A DNA stretch of 6,424 nucleotides. Origin: Candidatus Omnitrophota bacterium (GTDB taxonomy: Bacteria > Omnitrophota > Gorgyraeia > B26-G9). Positions 1 to 5,562 of this stretch are shown here, in pieces. The DNA is taken from positions 1 through 6,424 of the forward strand of contig JAKLQT010000116.1 in the NCBI GenBank assembly GCA_022013205.1, in the 5' to 3' direction. The translations under genes and the position numbers were made by a program. The notes beneath the pieces are model-generated. The model was not told the DNA's origin, ran no database searches, and was given only the letters and a program-made list of their open reading frames with translations. The number at the start of each line of letters is the position of its first letter. Position 1 is the first letter of the stretch.

Positions 1-968
1 AAGAAGTGCTGAATCCAGGCATAATTAGCGTTTCCAGCAGGCGGTGTACCAAATTTCCAGCGGCCGTCGGTTTTAAGCATCTCCCCGCTCCAATCACTGT
101 CATTAAACGGAGGATTGGCAATCACGTAATCCGCTTTCAAATCCTTATGGCAATCATTAAGAAAAGAACCTTCATTATTCCATTTAACTTGTGAACTATC
201 TATATTACGGATAGCCAGATTCATTTTTGCCAGACGCCAGGTGGTTTGATTGCTTTCCTGGCCATAAATGGATATATCATTTACCTTACCCTGATGACTG
301 GACACAAACTTTTCCGATTGAACAAACATACCGCCGGAACCGCAGCAAGGATCAAATACCCGTCCTTTGTGCGGCTCAAGCATTTCTACAAGTAATTCAA
401 CAACACTTCTCGGAGTATAAAACTGCCCGCCTTTTCTTCCTTCAGCCAGAGCAAATTCTCCCAGAAAATACTCAAACACATGTCCTAGAATATCAGCACT
501 GCGCGCTTTAGCGTCACCAAGAGCGATATTGCTCACAAGATCAATAAGCCCGCCCAAATTTGTGGGATCAAGATTTCCCCGGGCGAAAACTTTAGGGAGA
601 ACATCCCTAAGAGAGGCATTTTCTCTTTCAATAGCATCCATTGCCTCATCAACAGTTTTACCAATCGTCGGCTGCTTGGCATGAGTTCTTAAAAAACTCC
701 ATCGTGCTGAGGGCGGAACAAAAAAAACATTTTCCGCTTTATACTCATCCTTATCCTCAGGATCCGCTCCGTCATATTTACCTTTACCCCCAACAAGCTT
801 GTCATGTAATTCTTCAAAACTATCCGATATATATTTCAAAAACATTAGGCCTAAAACTATATGTTTATATTCAGCCGCATCAATATTCTTTCTGAGCTTA
901 TCCGCAACCTTCCAAAGCTGTTTTTCAATCGGCTCATCTTGTGTTTTGTTATTTTTAACTTTTGCCAT
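1..968 (-). CDS. hsdM: Type I restriction-modification methyltransferase subunit M (HsdM), C-terminus beyond window
   Basis: The first 322 codons of HsdM, the N6-adenine methylase subunit that, with the specificity subunit HsdS, methylates the bipartite target of a type I R-M system; with HsdR the complex cuts unmodified DNA. Seen: an N-terminal HsdM_N-like helical region (about residues 10-150), FYTPR near residue 182, the SAM-binding motif I FDPCCGSGG at 205-213 and the catalytic motif NPPF at 285-288, followed by the typical WKFGTPPAGNANYAW stretch near the edge. Usual length is about 480-550 residues, so roughly a third is missing. ATG at 968-966 is preceded by GGAG five bases upstream. 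radC ends 24 bp upstream, so the two are probably co-transcribed; hsdS and hsdR are expected beyond position 1. No frame break is seen in this portion. Confidence 0.95.
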   Translation of the reverse strand, partial: MAKVKNNKTQDEPIEKQLWKVADKLRKNIDAAEYKHIVLGLMFLKYISDSFEELHDKLVGGKGKYDGADPEDKDEYKAENVFFVPPSARWSFLRTHAKQPTIGKTVDEAMDAIERENASLRDVLPKVFARGNLDPTNLGGLIDLVSNIALGDAKARSADILGHVFEYFLGEFALAEGRKGGQFYTPRSVVELLVEMLEPHKGRVFDPCCGSGGMFVQSEKFVSSHQGKVNDISIYGQESNQTTWRLAKMNLAIRNIDSSQVKWNNEGSFLNDCHKDLKADYVIANPPFNDSDWSGEMLKTDGRWKFGTPPAGNANYAWIQHF

Positions 969-992
969 GTTTTCTCCAAATTCTTGTAAAAA

Positions 993-1706
993 TTATAAAA
1001 CCCCTTCATCACTAAAACTATAAAAACCATCATTACCAATAATGATATGATCTATTAATTTAATTTCCATCAGCTTTCCAGCATCGCTTAATTCTTTGGT
1101 AAACTTTTCATCTTGAGGACTTGGCTTTATCCTAGCACTGGGATGATTATGCGCGCAAATAATTGATACCGCGAATTTCTGCAAAGCTCCATGGATAATC
1201 TCCCTCACAATCGGCATAGCATGATTTACTGTACCAATTGCCGCATCCTCAATATCAAGTATTCGATTATCGCTATCAAGATAAGCAACCTTGAAAATCT
1301 CAGTTTTTAAATCTCTCATTTGCGGAACAAGAATATCCACGATATCTTTTGCTGATTTTATTTTCTGCTTTCCGGCAACAAGTTCATCTTCACGAAACCG
1401 CCTACCAATTTCAAGTGCCGCCTGAATATGCGCAAGCTTTGCGCTGCCCAAACCTTTAAACTCTTTCCAATCACGCATATCAGTTTGAGTCATATTACGA
1501 AATGTACTAAATTTCTTAAGAATATTACGGGCAAGGTCAATTGCGCTGGTGCCCTGTGTTCCAGTGCGTAGAAGAATAGCTAAAAGCTCTGAATTACTCA
1601 AAGTTCGAGCACCCTTCTTGAACAACTTCTCCCTTGGTCTATCATCCTCAGGCCAAGTATTTATACCAGTTGCTCTATTATTTCTTGCTTTAGTTATTTT
1701 TTTCAT
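993..1706 (-). CDS. radC: RadC family protein (UPF0758, JAMM/MPN domain)
   Basis: A complete 237-residue RadC-type protein. The N-terminal part carries a helix-hairpin-helix-like segment (GLGSAKLAHIQAALEIGRR, residues 85-103). The C-terminal JAB/MPN domain has the full metal-site pattern: E136, H186-N-H188-P-S190 and D199 (HxHx10D), and the chain ends in the usual GFYSFSDEGVL. Length matches the family (about 220-240). Family knowledge: despite its name RadC is not an established repair protein, since the original E. coli radC102 mutation maps to recG; homologues are frequent in mobile islands and beside type I R-M genes. Here it sits 28 bp after the XRE reading frame and 24 bp before hsdM, suggesting one transcript. 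No Shine-Dalgarno sequence is visible before the ATG, so coupling to upstream translation or a weak start is possible. All metal ligands are present; the substrate is unknown. Confidence 0.93.
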   Translation of the reverse strand: MKKITKARNNRATGINTWPEDDRPREKLFKKGARTLSNSELLAILLRTGTQGTSAIDLARNILKKFSTFRNMTQTDMRDWKEFKGLGSAKLAHIQAALEIGRRFREDELVAGKQKIKSAKDIVDILVPQMRDLKTEIFKVAYLDSDNRILDIEDAAIGTVNHAMPIVREIIHGALQKFAVSIICAHNHPSARIKPSPQDEKFTKELSDAGKLMEIKLIDHIIIGNDGFYSFSDEGVL

Positions 1707-1734
1707 ACACAGACAATCTGGTTTTTAAAATATT

Positions 1735-1928
1735 TTACTTCCCCACCAACTCATCGATCTTAATCTTAAAAAAACTAGCAAGTTTTGTTAAAGTATCTAA
1801 TGTCGGATTTTTATTATTTCCTGATTCGATTTTGATTAGTGTGCTGTAGGTAATATCTGCTTTTTTAGCTAGCTGTTCTTGGGATAGATTGTGTTTTTTT
1901 CTGAGTTTTTAATGTTTGATGAAAGCAT
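1735..1928 (-). pseudogene. XRE/Cro-type HTH regulator, frameshifted (or needing -1 frameshifting)
   Basis: From ATG 1928-1926, behind AGGAG four bases upstream (and a second AGGAG ten bases further), the frame reads MLSSNIK and then goes wrong at a run of five A residues. Stepping back one base gives KLRKKHNLSQEQLAKKADIT, then YSTLIKIESGNNKNPTLDTL and TKLASFFKIKIDELVGK-TAA, a complete 64-residue XRE helix-turn-helix protein. The stretch is 194 bases where 195 are needed, so one A is missing (five present, six expected). In the unshifted frame translation ends at TAG after 19 codons; the shifted frame has TAA just upstream and no start of its own. It is first in the XRE-radC-hsdM series and would be the expected controller of it. 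Likely a real mutation or homopolymer error; programmed -1 slippage on T-AAA-AAC is a remote option. Confidence 0.85.
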
Positions 1929-1989
1929 GGTTCTCCTTTGTTCTCCTTATCTTTATAAAAAACATCTTTTGGTATAATATTTCAAAAAC

Positions 1990-2058
1990 CAAGTAAAAAC
2001 CTCATAACCTGTTTATTTTAAACAAGTTAAGTTTTACTTGTTTTGGGGAAAAGCAAGT
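1990..2058. promoter_or_regulatory. Cluster of CAAGT/ACTTG boxes, candidate XRE operator
   Basis: Four copies of CAAGT or its complement lie in the 143 bp between the AlbA_2 gene and the XRE gene: 1990-1994, 2023-2027, 2036-2040 (inverted) and 2054-2058. The middle two form an 8-bp inverted repeat, AAACAAGT (2020-2027) and ACTTGTTT (2036-2043), with an 8-bp spacer. GTTTTACTTG (2031-2040) also pairs with CAAGTAAAAAC (1990-2000) apart from one extra A. Position upstream of an XRE gene and dyad symmetry suggest an autoregulatory operator. No convincing -35/-10 pair was found on the minus strand, so the promoter itself is not located. Confidence 0.35.
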
Positions 2059-2071
2059 AACCGCACTTTAT

Positions 2072-3517
2072 TTAATTTTCTACTTCTGCTCGATCAGATA
2101 ATTTATATTTAGTTCCCTTAACAAATCCGGATGGCGGAATAATTTGAATAAGAAGTCCTTGATTAGCCCAAAGCTTTAACATTTTCGCCATCTTATCTCT
2201 TTGCACAATGCCGGTGATTTTTCGTGCTTGCTCGTTTGTGATATATTTTTTTTCAGAAAGATAAGCGCTTATCTTTTCCCACTCGGAGGGGCGATTCTCG
2301 TTTAAAAGAACTACTTTAATAGAATCTTGATAGAGGGGATAAGTTAAAAATATCGGAGGATATAGATTTTGAACACTCATTTCTTTTCTCATTGCCCTTA
2401 CGCCCTCGTTTTGATCAAGATTTGGAGGCGAAGGGAATTCCCGCAAATGCTTCACTAATAAATCATTTCTATATCCTTCCGCTCTTACCCAGCCGATATT
2501 GGTGCGAGTAATATTATATGGAAACAATCCAGGGCTTTCTACTTCAATCCGATCTTAAAAGATTTTAATTACAATATCCCTCTTCATGTGGTAATCGCGA
2601 TGGATAACGGCATTTGTAATTGCCTCCTTTACCGCTCTCTCTGGAATTTTATAAATATTTTTAAATCCTGAAGGAATACGAATCCCTGCTCTTAAAAGAG
2701 ATAAAACATATTCGTGCGCGGAAGATATTTGTTTTACCAATGATCCTTGGATCGTTTTAGGCAAACTAATTAAGTTCGGGGTTTCTCCTATTGTTTCTAT
2801 TGTTCCTGTATGTTGTAAAACTCGAATAGCACATTTTGCTTCGGTTAAATCATTAGGAAACTCGGCGAAAAGAAGAACTGCCGCAAAAGTAGGAAGCAAT
2901 TTGCTGTTTGTGTTTTTTCGGGCAAGCCCTGTTTTTTCCAAAACAGATTCTATTGCAGTTTCTCCAATTCCTCTGGATTCCTTCCATTCTTCATACGCAC
3001 TTGTCTTAAGCAAAGAAAAATCAACATCAACGAGAGCTCTATCAGCCTTTTCAAATCCTTTAGCATAGGCAAATTTTACAATCTCATGAGCATTCAGTTG
3101 GCGATTGCTTTTTTCGGCACGGACAAAAACATGATTATTAATTGAATGAAAGCTCAAAAGAGCTTTAGGAATAAAAAGCACTCCGATTTTTTTATTATTA
3201 TCTTCTATTATTTGAGGCGGCCATATTCCGGATAATGGAGGAGTGATTCTTTGAATTTCTCTTCCTAGTGCGTCGAATACTTCTGCTTTTTCATTAATCC
3301 CAAAGATGCGATCCTTTCTGTTTAACTTTGTTTTTTCAGGGTCGTCAACTCCTAAAACAATTACTCCGCCTTCTGTATTGGCCATTGCTACTACTGTTTC
3401 AACTACTTTAACGATAACCTTTTCGTCTGACAAACGCTTAAATTCTATGGTTTGTGTTTCTGAAGGAATATTTAGAATATTGTTAAGTAATTCTTTTTGA
3501 GTATATTGGTCTTTCAT
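2072..3517 (-). pseudogene. AlbA_2/Schlafen-like DNA-binding regulator (COG2865-type) with in-frame TAA
   Basis: ATG 3517-3515, with GGAG six bases upstream, opens a reading frame of 481 codon positions ending at TAA 2074-2072, broken only by TAA at 2557-2555 (position 321). Frame is unchanged across the stop: the family sequence continues as DRIEVESPGLFPYNITRTN. Domains: AlbA_2 (Schlafen AlbA-like putative DNA-binding) at about 15-150, with EFK at 25-27 and ANTEGG at 46-51; a GHKL-like HATPase_c_4 region around 290-345, with NAVIHRDY at 302-309; a C-terminal winged helix near 420-473. The whole has the family's normal length, about 480. Such proteins are predicted transcriptional regulators often found in mobile or defence regions; the target is unknown. 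The stop cuts the ATPase-like domain and removes the winged helix. A second start (ATG 2527) lacks a ribosome site, so a separate downstream protein is unlikely. Nonsense mutation, sequence error and readthrough cannot be told apart here. Confidence 0.88.
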
Positions 3518-3587
3518 TTATATCTCCAAGTTTTATTTGTCCCAATCTAAACAGTCTAGGGCTGCAAAAAAACTAAAATTACTCTTG

Positions 3588-3652
3588 CCCCTGCTGATTT
3601 GCAAAGCAAATCAAGGCGCTGGGGTCGGCGCAAAAATTATTTTCATAATTTT
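3588..3652. repeat. Two adjacent hairpins, REP-like, in a 300-bp spacer
   Basis: The spacer 3528-3830 holds no convincing gene. It contains two hairpins. The first has arms GATTTGC (3596-3602) and GCAAATC (3606-3612) around AAA, extended through mismatches to CCCC (3588-3591) with GGGG (3621-3624). The second is a perfect 8-bp stem, AAAATTAT (3633-3640) and ATAATTTT (3645-3652), around TTTC. The first is GC-rich at its base but has no T-run directly after it on either strand, so it is better read as a REP-like element than as a terminator. Confidence 0.5.
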
Positions 3653-3654
3653 GC

Positions 3655-3683
3655 TTGACAAACTATCAATGTATTGCTAATAT
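3655..3683 (+). promoter_or_regulatory. Possible sigma70-type promoter pointing right
   Basis: TTGACA (3655-3660) is followed after 17 bp by TAATAT (3678-3683), a perfect -35 with a 4/6 -10. It directs transcription toward the 3' end of the GIY-YIG gene, antisense to it. The only reading frame just downstream is an 11-codon one at 3780. Either an antisense or untranslated RNA starts here or the match is chance in AT-rich DNA. Confidence 0.25.
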
Positions 3684-3830
3684 TATATTAATAGAATACT
3701 ACTAATTTATTGCTTTTAATTAAATGCTATTCTAGCGCTTAATCTTAAAAATATCAAGGAAAAAGAGAAAGGTTAGCTCATGGCTCATAGCAAAAGGAAG
3801 GGGGGATATATTTGAGGATTAGGGTATGAA

Positions 3831-4076
3831 TTAAAGTCTAAAATGTTTATTAGCAAACGCATGCCCGGAGCCGGATTTTAAATATCTTTCAAAGTGTTGC
3901 GCCTGCTCCAGTGTTTCAAATGCTATATAAAGCCGAAGTCTCCAAGGGCGAAATTTTGCCGTATGTGGACTTTTCCCACTATTGTGCTCAGCCAAACGCT
4001 CTGTTATATCAGATGTATGTCCAATATATCGCCTATTTGATATCGTTTCACTTTCAATAATATATGTGTAATACAT
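3831..4076 (-). CDS. GIY-YIG nuclease superfamily protein (UPF0213/YhbQ-like)
   Basis: An 81-residue single-domain protein beginning MYYTYIIES. It shows the GIY-YIG core as TYI (residues 4-6) and YIG, followed by the conserved ERLAEHNSGK helix, PWRL, and the glutamate-containing helix with FERYLKSGSGHAF. Length and motif order fit UPF0213 proteins (about 80-100 residues), whose biological role is poorly known; the fold is that of a nuclease and the usual catalytic Arg and Glu positions look filled. ATG 4076-4074 is preferred over an upstream in-frame ATG at 4127, because the extra 17 residues come from the adjacent repeat and do not belong to the family. The ribosome site is weak (AGGCC). The gene begins directly at the edge of a repeat unit whose other copy lies beside the tmRNA. 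It is not a recognised homing endonuclease subtype. Confidence 0.88.
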   Translation of the reverse strand: MYYTYIIESETISNRRYIGHTSDITERLAEHNSGKSPHTAKFRPWRLRLYIAFETLEQAQHFERYLKSGSGHAFANKHFRL

Positions 4077-4167
4077 TATTTGGCCTGCCATCCGTCCCCC
4101 TTCGCACAAGGCTTCGGAGGACACCATCCTTCTCTTCTGAAAAAATTTGTATCGGAGCGAAGGATGG
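4076..4167. repeat. Hairpin repeat, copy 1 (GIY-YIG leader side)
   Basis: Shares an 18-bp end, TTATTTGGCCTGCCATCC (4076-4093), and a perfect 57-bp end (4111-4167) with the copy at 4186-4296. Only the centre differs (17 bp here, 36 bp in copy 2). On the minus strand the 57-bp part forms a hairpin with arms CCATCCTTC and GAAGGATGG. A second hairpin, GTCCTCC with GGGGGAC (one G-T pair), spans the variable centre. No T-run follows either hairpin on the minus strand. The 18-bp end doubles as the 5' leader of the GIY-YIG gene. Confidence 0.9.
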
Positions 4168-4191
4168 GTTTGTTTGTTTATTTATTTATTT
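4168..4191. repeat. Tetranucleotide microsatellite (GTTT)3(ATTT)3
   Basis: Three GTTT units (4168-4179) followed by three ATTT units (4180-4191) sit exactly between the two hairpin repeats and overlap the first bases of copy 2. Such runs are prone to slippage. Confidence 0.85.
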
Positions 4192-4296
4192 GGCCTGCCA
4201 TCCATAGCTCTTTTTTAACCGTCCTCCTACGCTCTCCAAGCTTCGGAGGACACCATCCTTCTCTTCTGAAAAAATTTGTATCGGAGCGAAGGATGG
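4186..4296. repeat. Hairpin repeat, copy 2 (tmRNA 3'-end side)
   Basis: Carries the same 18-bp end (4186-4203) and the same perfect 57-bp end (4240-4296) as copy 1. Its last three bases are the encoded CCA of the tmRNA, so the repeat boundary coincides with the mature RNA end. On the minus strand it gives hairpin CCATCCTTC with GAAGGATGG directly after ssrA, then a perfect GTCCTCC with GGAGGAC hairpin. The second hairpin pairs in both copies although its loop differs, which suggests the structure is maintained. Neither has a U-tract, so classic intrinsic termination of ssrA is not shown. Confidence 0.9.
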
Positions 4297-4310
4297 TGGA
4301 GGTGGCGGGA

Positions 4311-4571
4311 CACTTATCTACTTGTCATCCAAGTAGCGTGGACTATCTCTTCATCCGCCAAAATTTTTGGCGGAGCCTGGCGTATTATAAGAGGCATAAA
4401 TTTACCGTTGGTTCAACTTCTTCCAACGGTATCACCTCCTATCTCCTCTATTATAGAGGAAGTCTCTGCAGGGCTTTCACCCCTCAGGGTTCCCCTTGCC
4501 TTCGCATTAGGGATTCCCTGATGTAAGCCAGGTTTTTCATCTCGAATCGCTTCGAGAGTCGACCTTTACTG
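4311..4571 (-). ncRNA. Group I intron (probable subgroup IA) inside the tmRNA T-loop
   Basis: A 261-nt self-splicing-type intron without an internal gene. P1: exon UCGAU pairs with intron GUCGA (five pairs), ending in U-G at the splice site. P2: 4540-4546/4551-4557. P3: CCUGGC (4532-4527) with GCCAGG (4381-4376). P4: 4516-4520/4485-4489. P5: 4509-4513/4491-4496. P6: around 4471-4483. P7: GACU in the R motif UGCAGAGACU (4470-4461) with AGUC in the S motif AAGAGAUAGUCC (4351-4340). P8: 4355-4373. P9: 4318-4324/4330-4336. Extra hairpins between P7 and P3 (4444-4460; 4404-4430 on a further 8-bp stem) match P7.1/P7.2 of subgroup IA. The intron ends in G (4311). Removal leaves GCGGG-UUCGAUU-CCCGC, a perfect T-arm. 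No P10 pairing was apparent. The RNA is expected to splice with guanosine as cofactor. Confidence 0.93.
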
Positions 4572-4917
4572 ATCGAACCCGCGTCCTTAAGTAACTAATA
4601 ATAGTATCTACATGTTTAGTCTATCTATGAAGCTTTCTTTTTTAATCCCCGCTAGACAGGGTATTAAAAAAGGCAGCTTTTGAACTTTTGACCGTATCTG
4701 TCAAAAGCAAACCAGGTACGGCGATCCTGTTAATGACGTTTTACAATCCCACAGGCACAAACTGTAAAACGGGTTGCTTTATCTCAAAAGCAACGCGGGT
4801 GCAGGTACAAATCCTGTGAAGGACGGATGCGAAATACCTGATCCGATTTTCGCAAGAAGTGCATCTACGCTAGCTGGAATTTTAGTTTCAGCGTTTATTG
4901 TTTTGCCAGGTGTTTTA

Positions 4918-4937
4918 CCCTTCGATAAAGCTCAGGG
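4918..4937. repeat. REP-like hairpin inside tmRNA, between pseudoknot 1 and the tag
   Basis: The 20-bp sequence has arms CCCTTCGA and TCAGGG-type ends, reading CCCUGAGC...UCGAAGGG in the RNA, with a CCCU/AGGG stem and adjacent G-A juxtapositions. It resembles a short REP-type palindrome (CCTGAGC-n-TCGAAGG) that I recall from many environmental genomes. In typical tmRNAs only about 10-15 nt separate pseudoknot 1 from the resume codon; here about 40 do. The flanking GGG on both sides is compatible with an insertion. Confidence 0.5.
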
Positions 4938-5020
4938 CCCCTTACGGGACGAGGCCTCCCGACCACCTCGACATGCTGCTATTATACAATTATCCTAAGT
5001 CGAACCCTTTCACCCCCTTC

Positions 5021-5049
5021 ACACTAATTATACACTGATTTACACTAAT
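5021..5049. repeat. Three ACACTAAT-type repeats over the ssrA promoter
   Basis: ACACTAAT (5021-5028), ACACTGAT (5032-5039) and ACACTAAT (5042-5049) are spaced 11 and 10 bp apart, about one helical turn, and cover the -10 box and spacer of the ssrA promoter. This could be a protein-binding array or simple short-repeat drift. Confidence 0.4.
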
Positions 5050-5055
5050 AACCAA
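5027..5055 (-). promoter_or_regulatory. Promoter of ssrA
   Basis: On the minus strand TTGGTT (5055-5050), a 17-bp spacer and a perfect TATAAT (5032-5027) precede the mature 5' end (5017) by nine bases, leaving a leader of only a few nucleotides for RNase P to remove. It shows ssrA can be transcribed apart from smpB. Confidence 0.7.
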
Positions 5056-5098
5056 AGATATATTTTGTCGCGTGTTATGCGCTGTATATTCGTATGTT

Positions 5099-5554
5099 TT
5101 ATTTGCGGAAACTCCCTAGTTTTCTCAAACGCTGATCTGTTTCTTTCTTGGCTATTTTCTCCCGCTGGTCATACAATTTACGGCCCCGGCCAAGCCCAAG
5201 CTCAACCTTTGCCTTGCCTTTTGAGTTAAAATACAAACTCAAGGCGATCAGGGAATAGCCCTTTTGCTTTATTTTACCAAAAAGCTTGGTTATCTCTCTT
5301 TTATTTAAAAGAAGCTTTCTGACGCGCGTCGGCTCAACGTTAGCATAACTTCCTTTATCATAAGGGCTTATATGTAAGTTGTACAGAAATACTTCCTCAT
5401 TCTGTATCCGGGCGAAGCTGTCCGTTAAATCCACCTTGTTTGCTCTAAGGGATTTCACCTCTGTCCCCAATAACACTATCCCTGCTTCTATTCTTTGCAG
5501 AATTTCATATCTGTGTGCTGCCCTTTTATTAGAAGCAATTCTCTTGTTCTCCAT
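5099..5554 (-). CDS. smpB: SsrA-binding protein SmpB
   Basis: A complete 151-residue SmpB, the small basic protein that binds the tRNA-like part of tmRNA, brings it to the stalled ribosome and places its C-terminal tail in the empty mRNA channel. Seen: the start NKRAAHRYEILQRIEAGIVL, then TEVKSLR (family signature G-T-E-VKS-LR), the central HISPY with later GLGRGRKLYDQRE, and a lysine/arginine-rich tail. Length matches the usual 150-160. The neighbour immediately downstream is its RNA partner, ssrA. The ATG at 5554-5552 has no Shine-Dalgarno sequence, and a strong -10 box ends eight bases before it, so the mRNA is probably leaderless. The frame is intact. Confidence 0.97.
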   Translation of the reverse strand: MENKRIASNKRAAHRYEILQRIEAGIVLLGTEVKSLRANKVDLTDSFARIQNEEVFLYNLHISPYDKGSYANVEPTRVRKLLLNKREITKLFGKIKQKGYSLIALSLYFNSKGKAKVELGLGRGRKLYDQREKIAKKETDQRLRKLGSFRK

Positions 5555-5562
5555 AACGAAAA

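Larger units (their letters stand above)
4294..5017 (-). ncRNA. ssrA: tmRNA (transfer-messenger RNA), T-loop interrupted by an intron
   Basis: tmRNA with SmpB frees ribosomes stalled on broken mRNA and tags the product for degradation. Exon 1 is 5017-4572, exon 2 is 4310-4294; spliced length 463 nt. The 5' end GGGGGUG pairs with CACCUCC ahead of A-CCA (third pair G-U, the alanine identity mark), and is followed by GGGUUCGACUUAGG, the conserved D-like region. Pseudoknot 1: CGAGG/CCUCG with loop CGGGA pairing to UCCCG. Later elements are an 8-bp hairpin GUUGCUUU/AAAGCAAC, a 9-bp stem CGUUUUACA/UGUAAAACG, an H-type pseudoknot CCGUA/UACGG with CUUUUGA/UCAAAAG, a 10-bp stem CUUUUUUAAU/AUUAAAAAAG, then GACUAAACAUGUAG and GGACGCGGG. 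The tag frame is abnormal: from GCA at 4906 it reads A-K-Q then UAA (4897-4895), then TLKLKFQLA and UAG (4867-4865). smpB lies 81 bp upstream. Confidence 0.95.

Noticed and set aside
1..1040. Short open frames on the plus strand and at 857-1039 on the minus strand
   Set aside because: They are other-frame readings of hsdM and the end of radC; the hsdM frame is continuous from 968 to the edge with all methylase motifs.
1973..1978. TATAAT on the plus strand upstream of the XRE gene
   Set aside because: It points away from the XRE gene into the AlbA_2 gene's tail, with no good -35 and no plus-strand gene to serve.
3780..3812. Eleven-codon frame downstream of the plus-strand TTGACA promoter
   Set aside because: Too short and with only a weak ribosome site; no sign of conservation or of a gene it could lead into.
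4240..4296. Intrinsic terminator for ssrA
   Set aside because: The hairpin is good but no U-tract follows it on the minus strand; its T-run is in the loop.
4111..4296. attL/attR pair of an integrated island at the tmRNA 3' end
   Set aside because: The two copies are only 129 bp apart, share just CCA with the tmRNA, and no integrase is in the window; kept only as a possibility.
4240..4296. CRISPR-like array
   Set aside because: Only two copies, 57 bp long, with structured variable centres inside the unit and no cas genes.
2555..4897. Reassignment of UAA as a sense codon, suggested by UAA in both the AlbA_2 gene and the tmRNA tag
   Set aside because: radC, smpB, the GIY-YIG gene and the shifted XRE frame all end at TAA exactly at their family C-termini, so TAA works as a stop here.
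4080..4998. Plus-strand open frames at 4080-4526, 4276-4521 and 4774-4998
   Set aside because: They lie antisense to the tmRNA, its intron and the hairpin repeats, and show no protein-family features.
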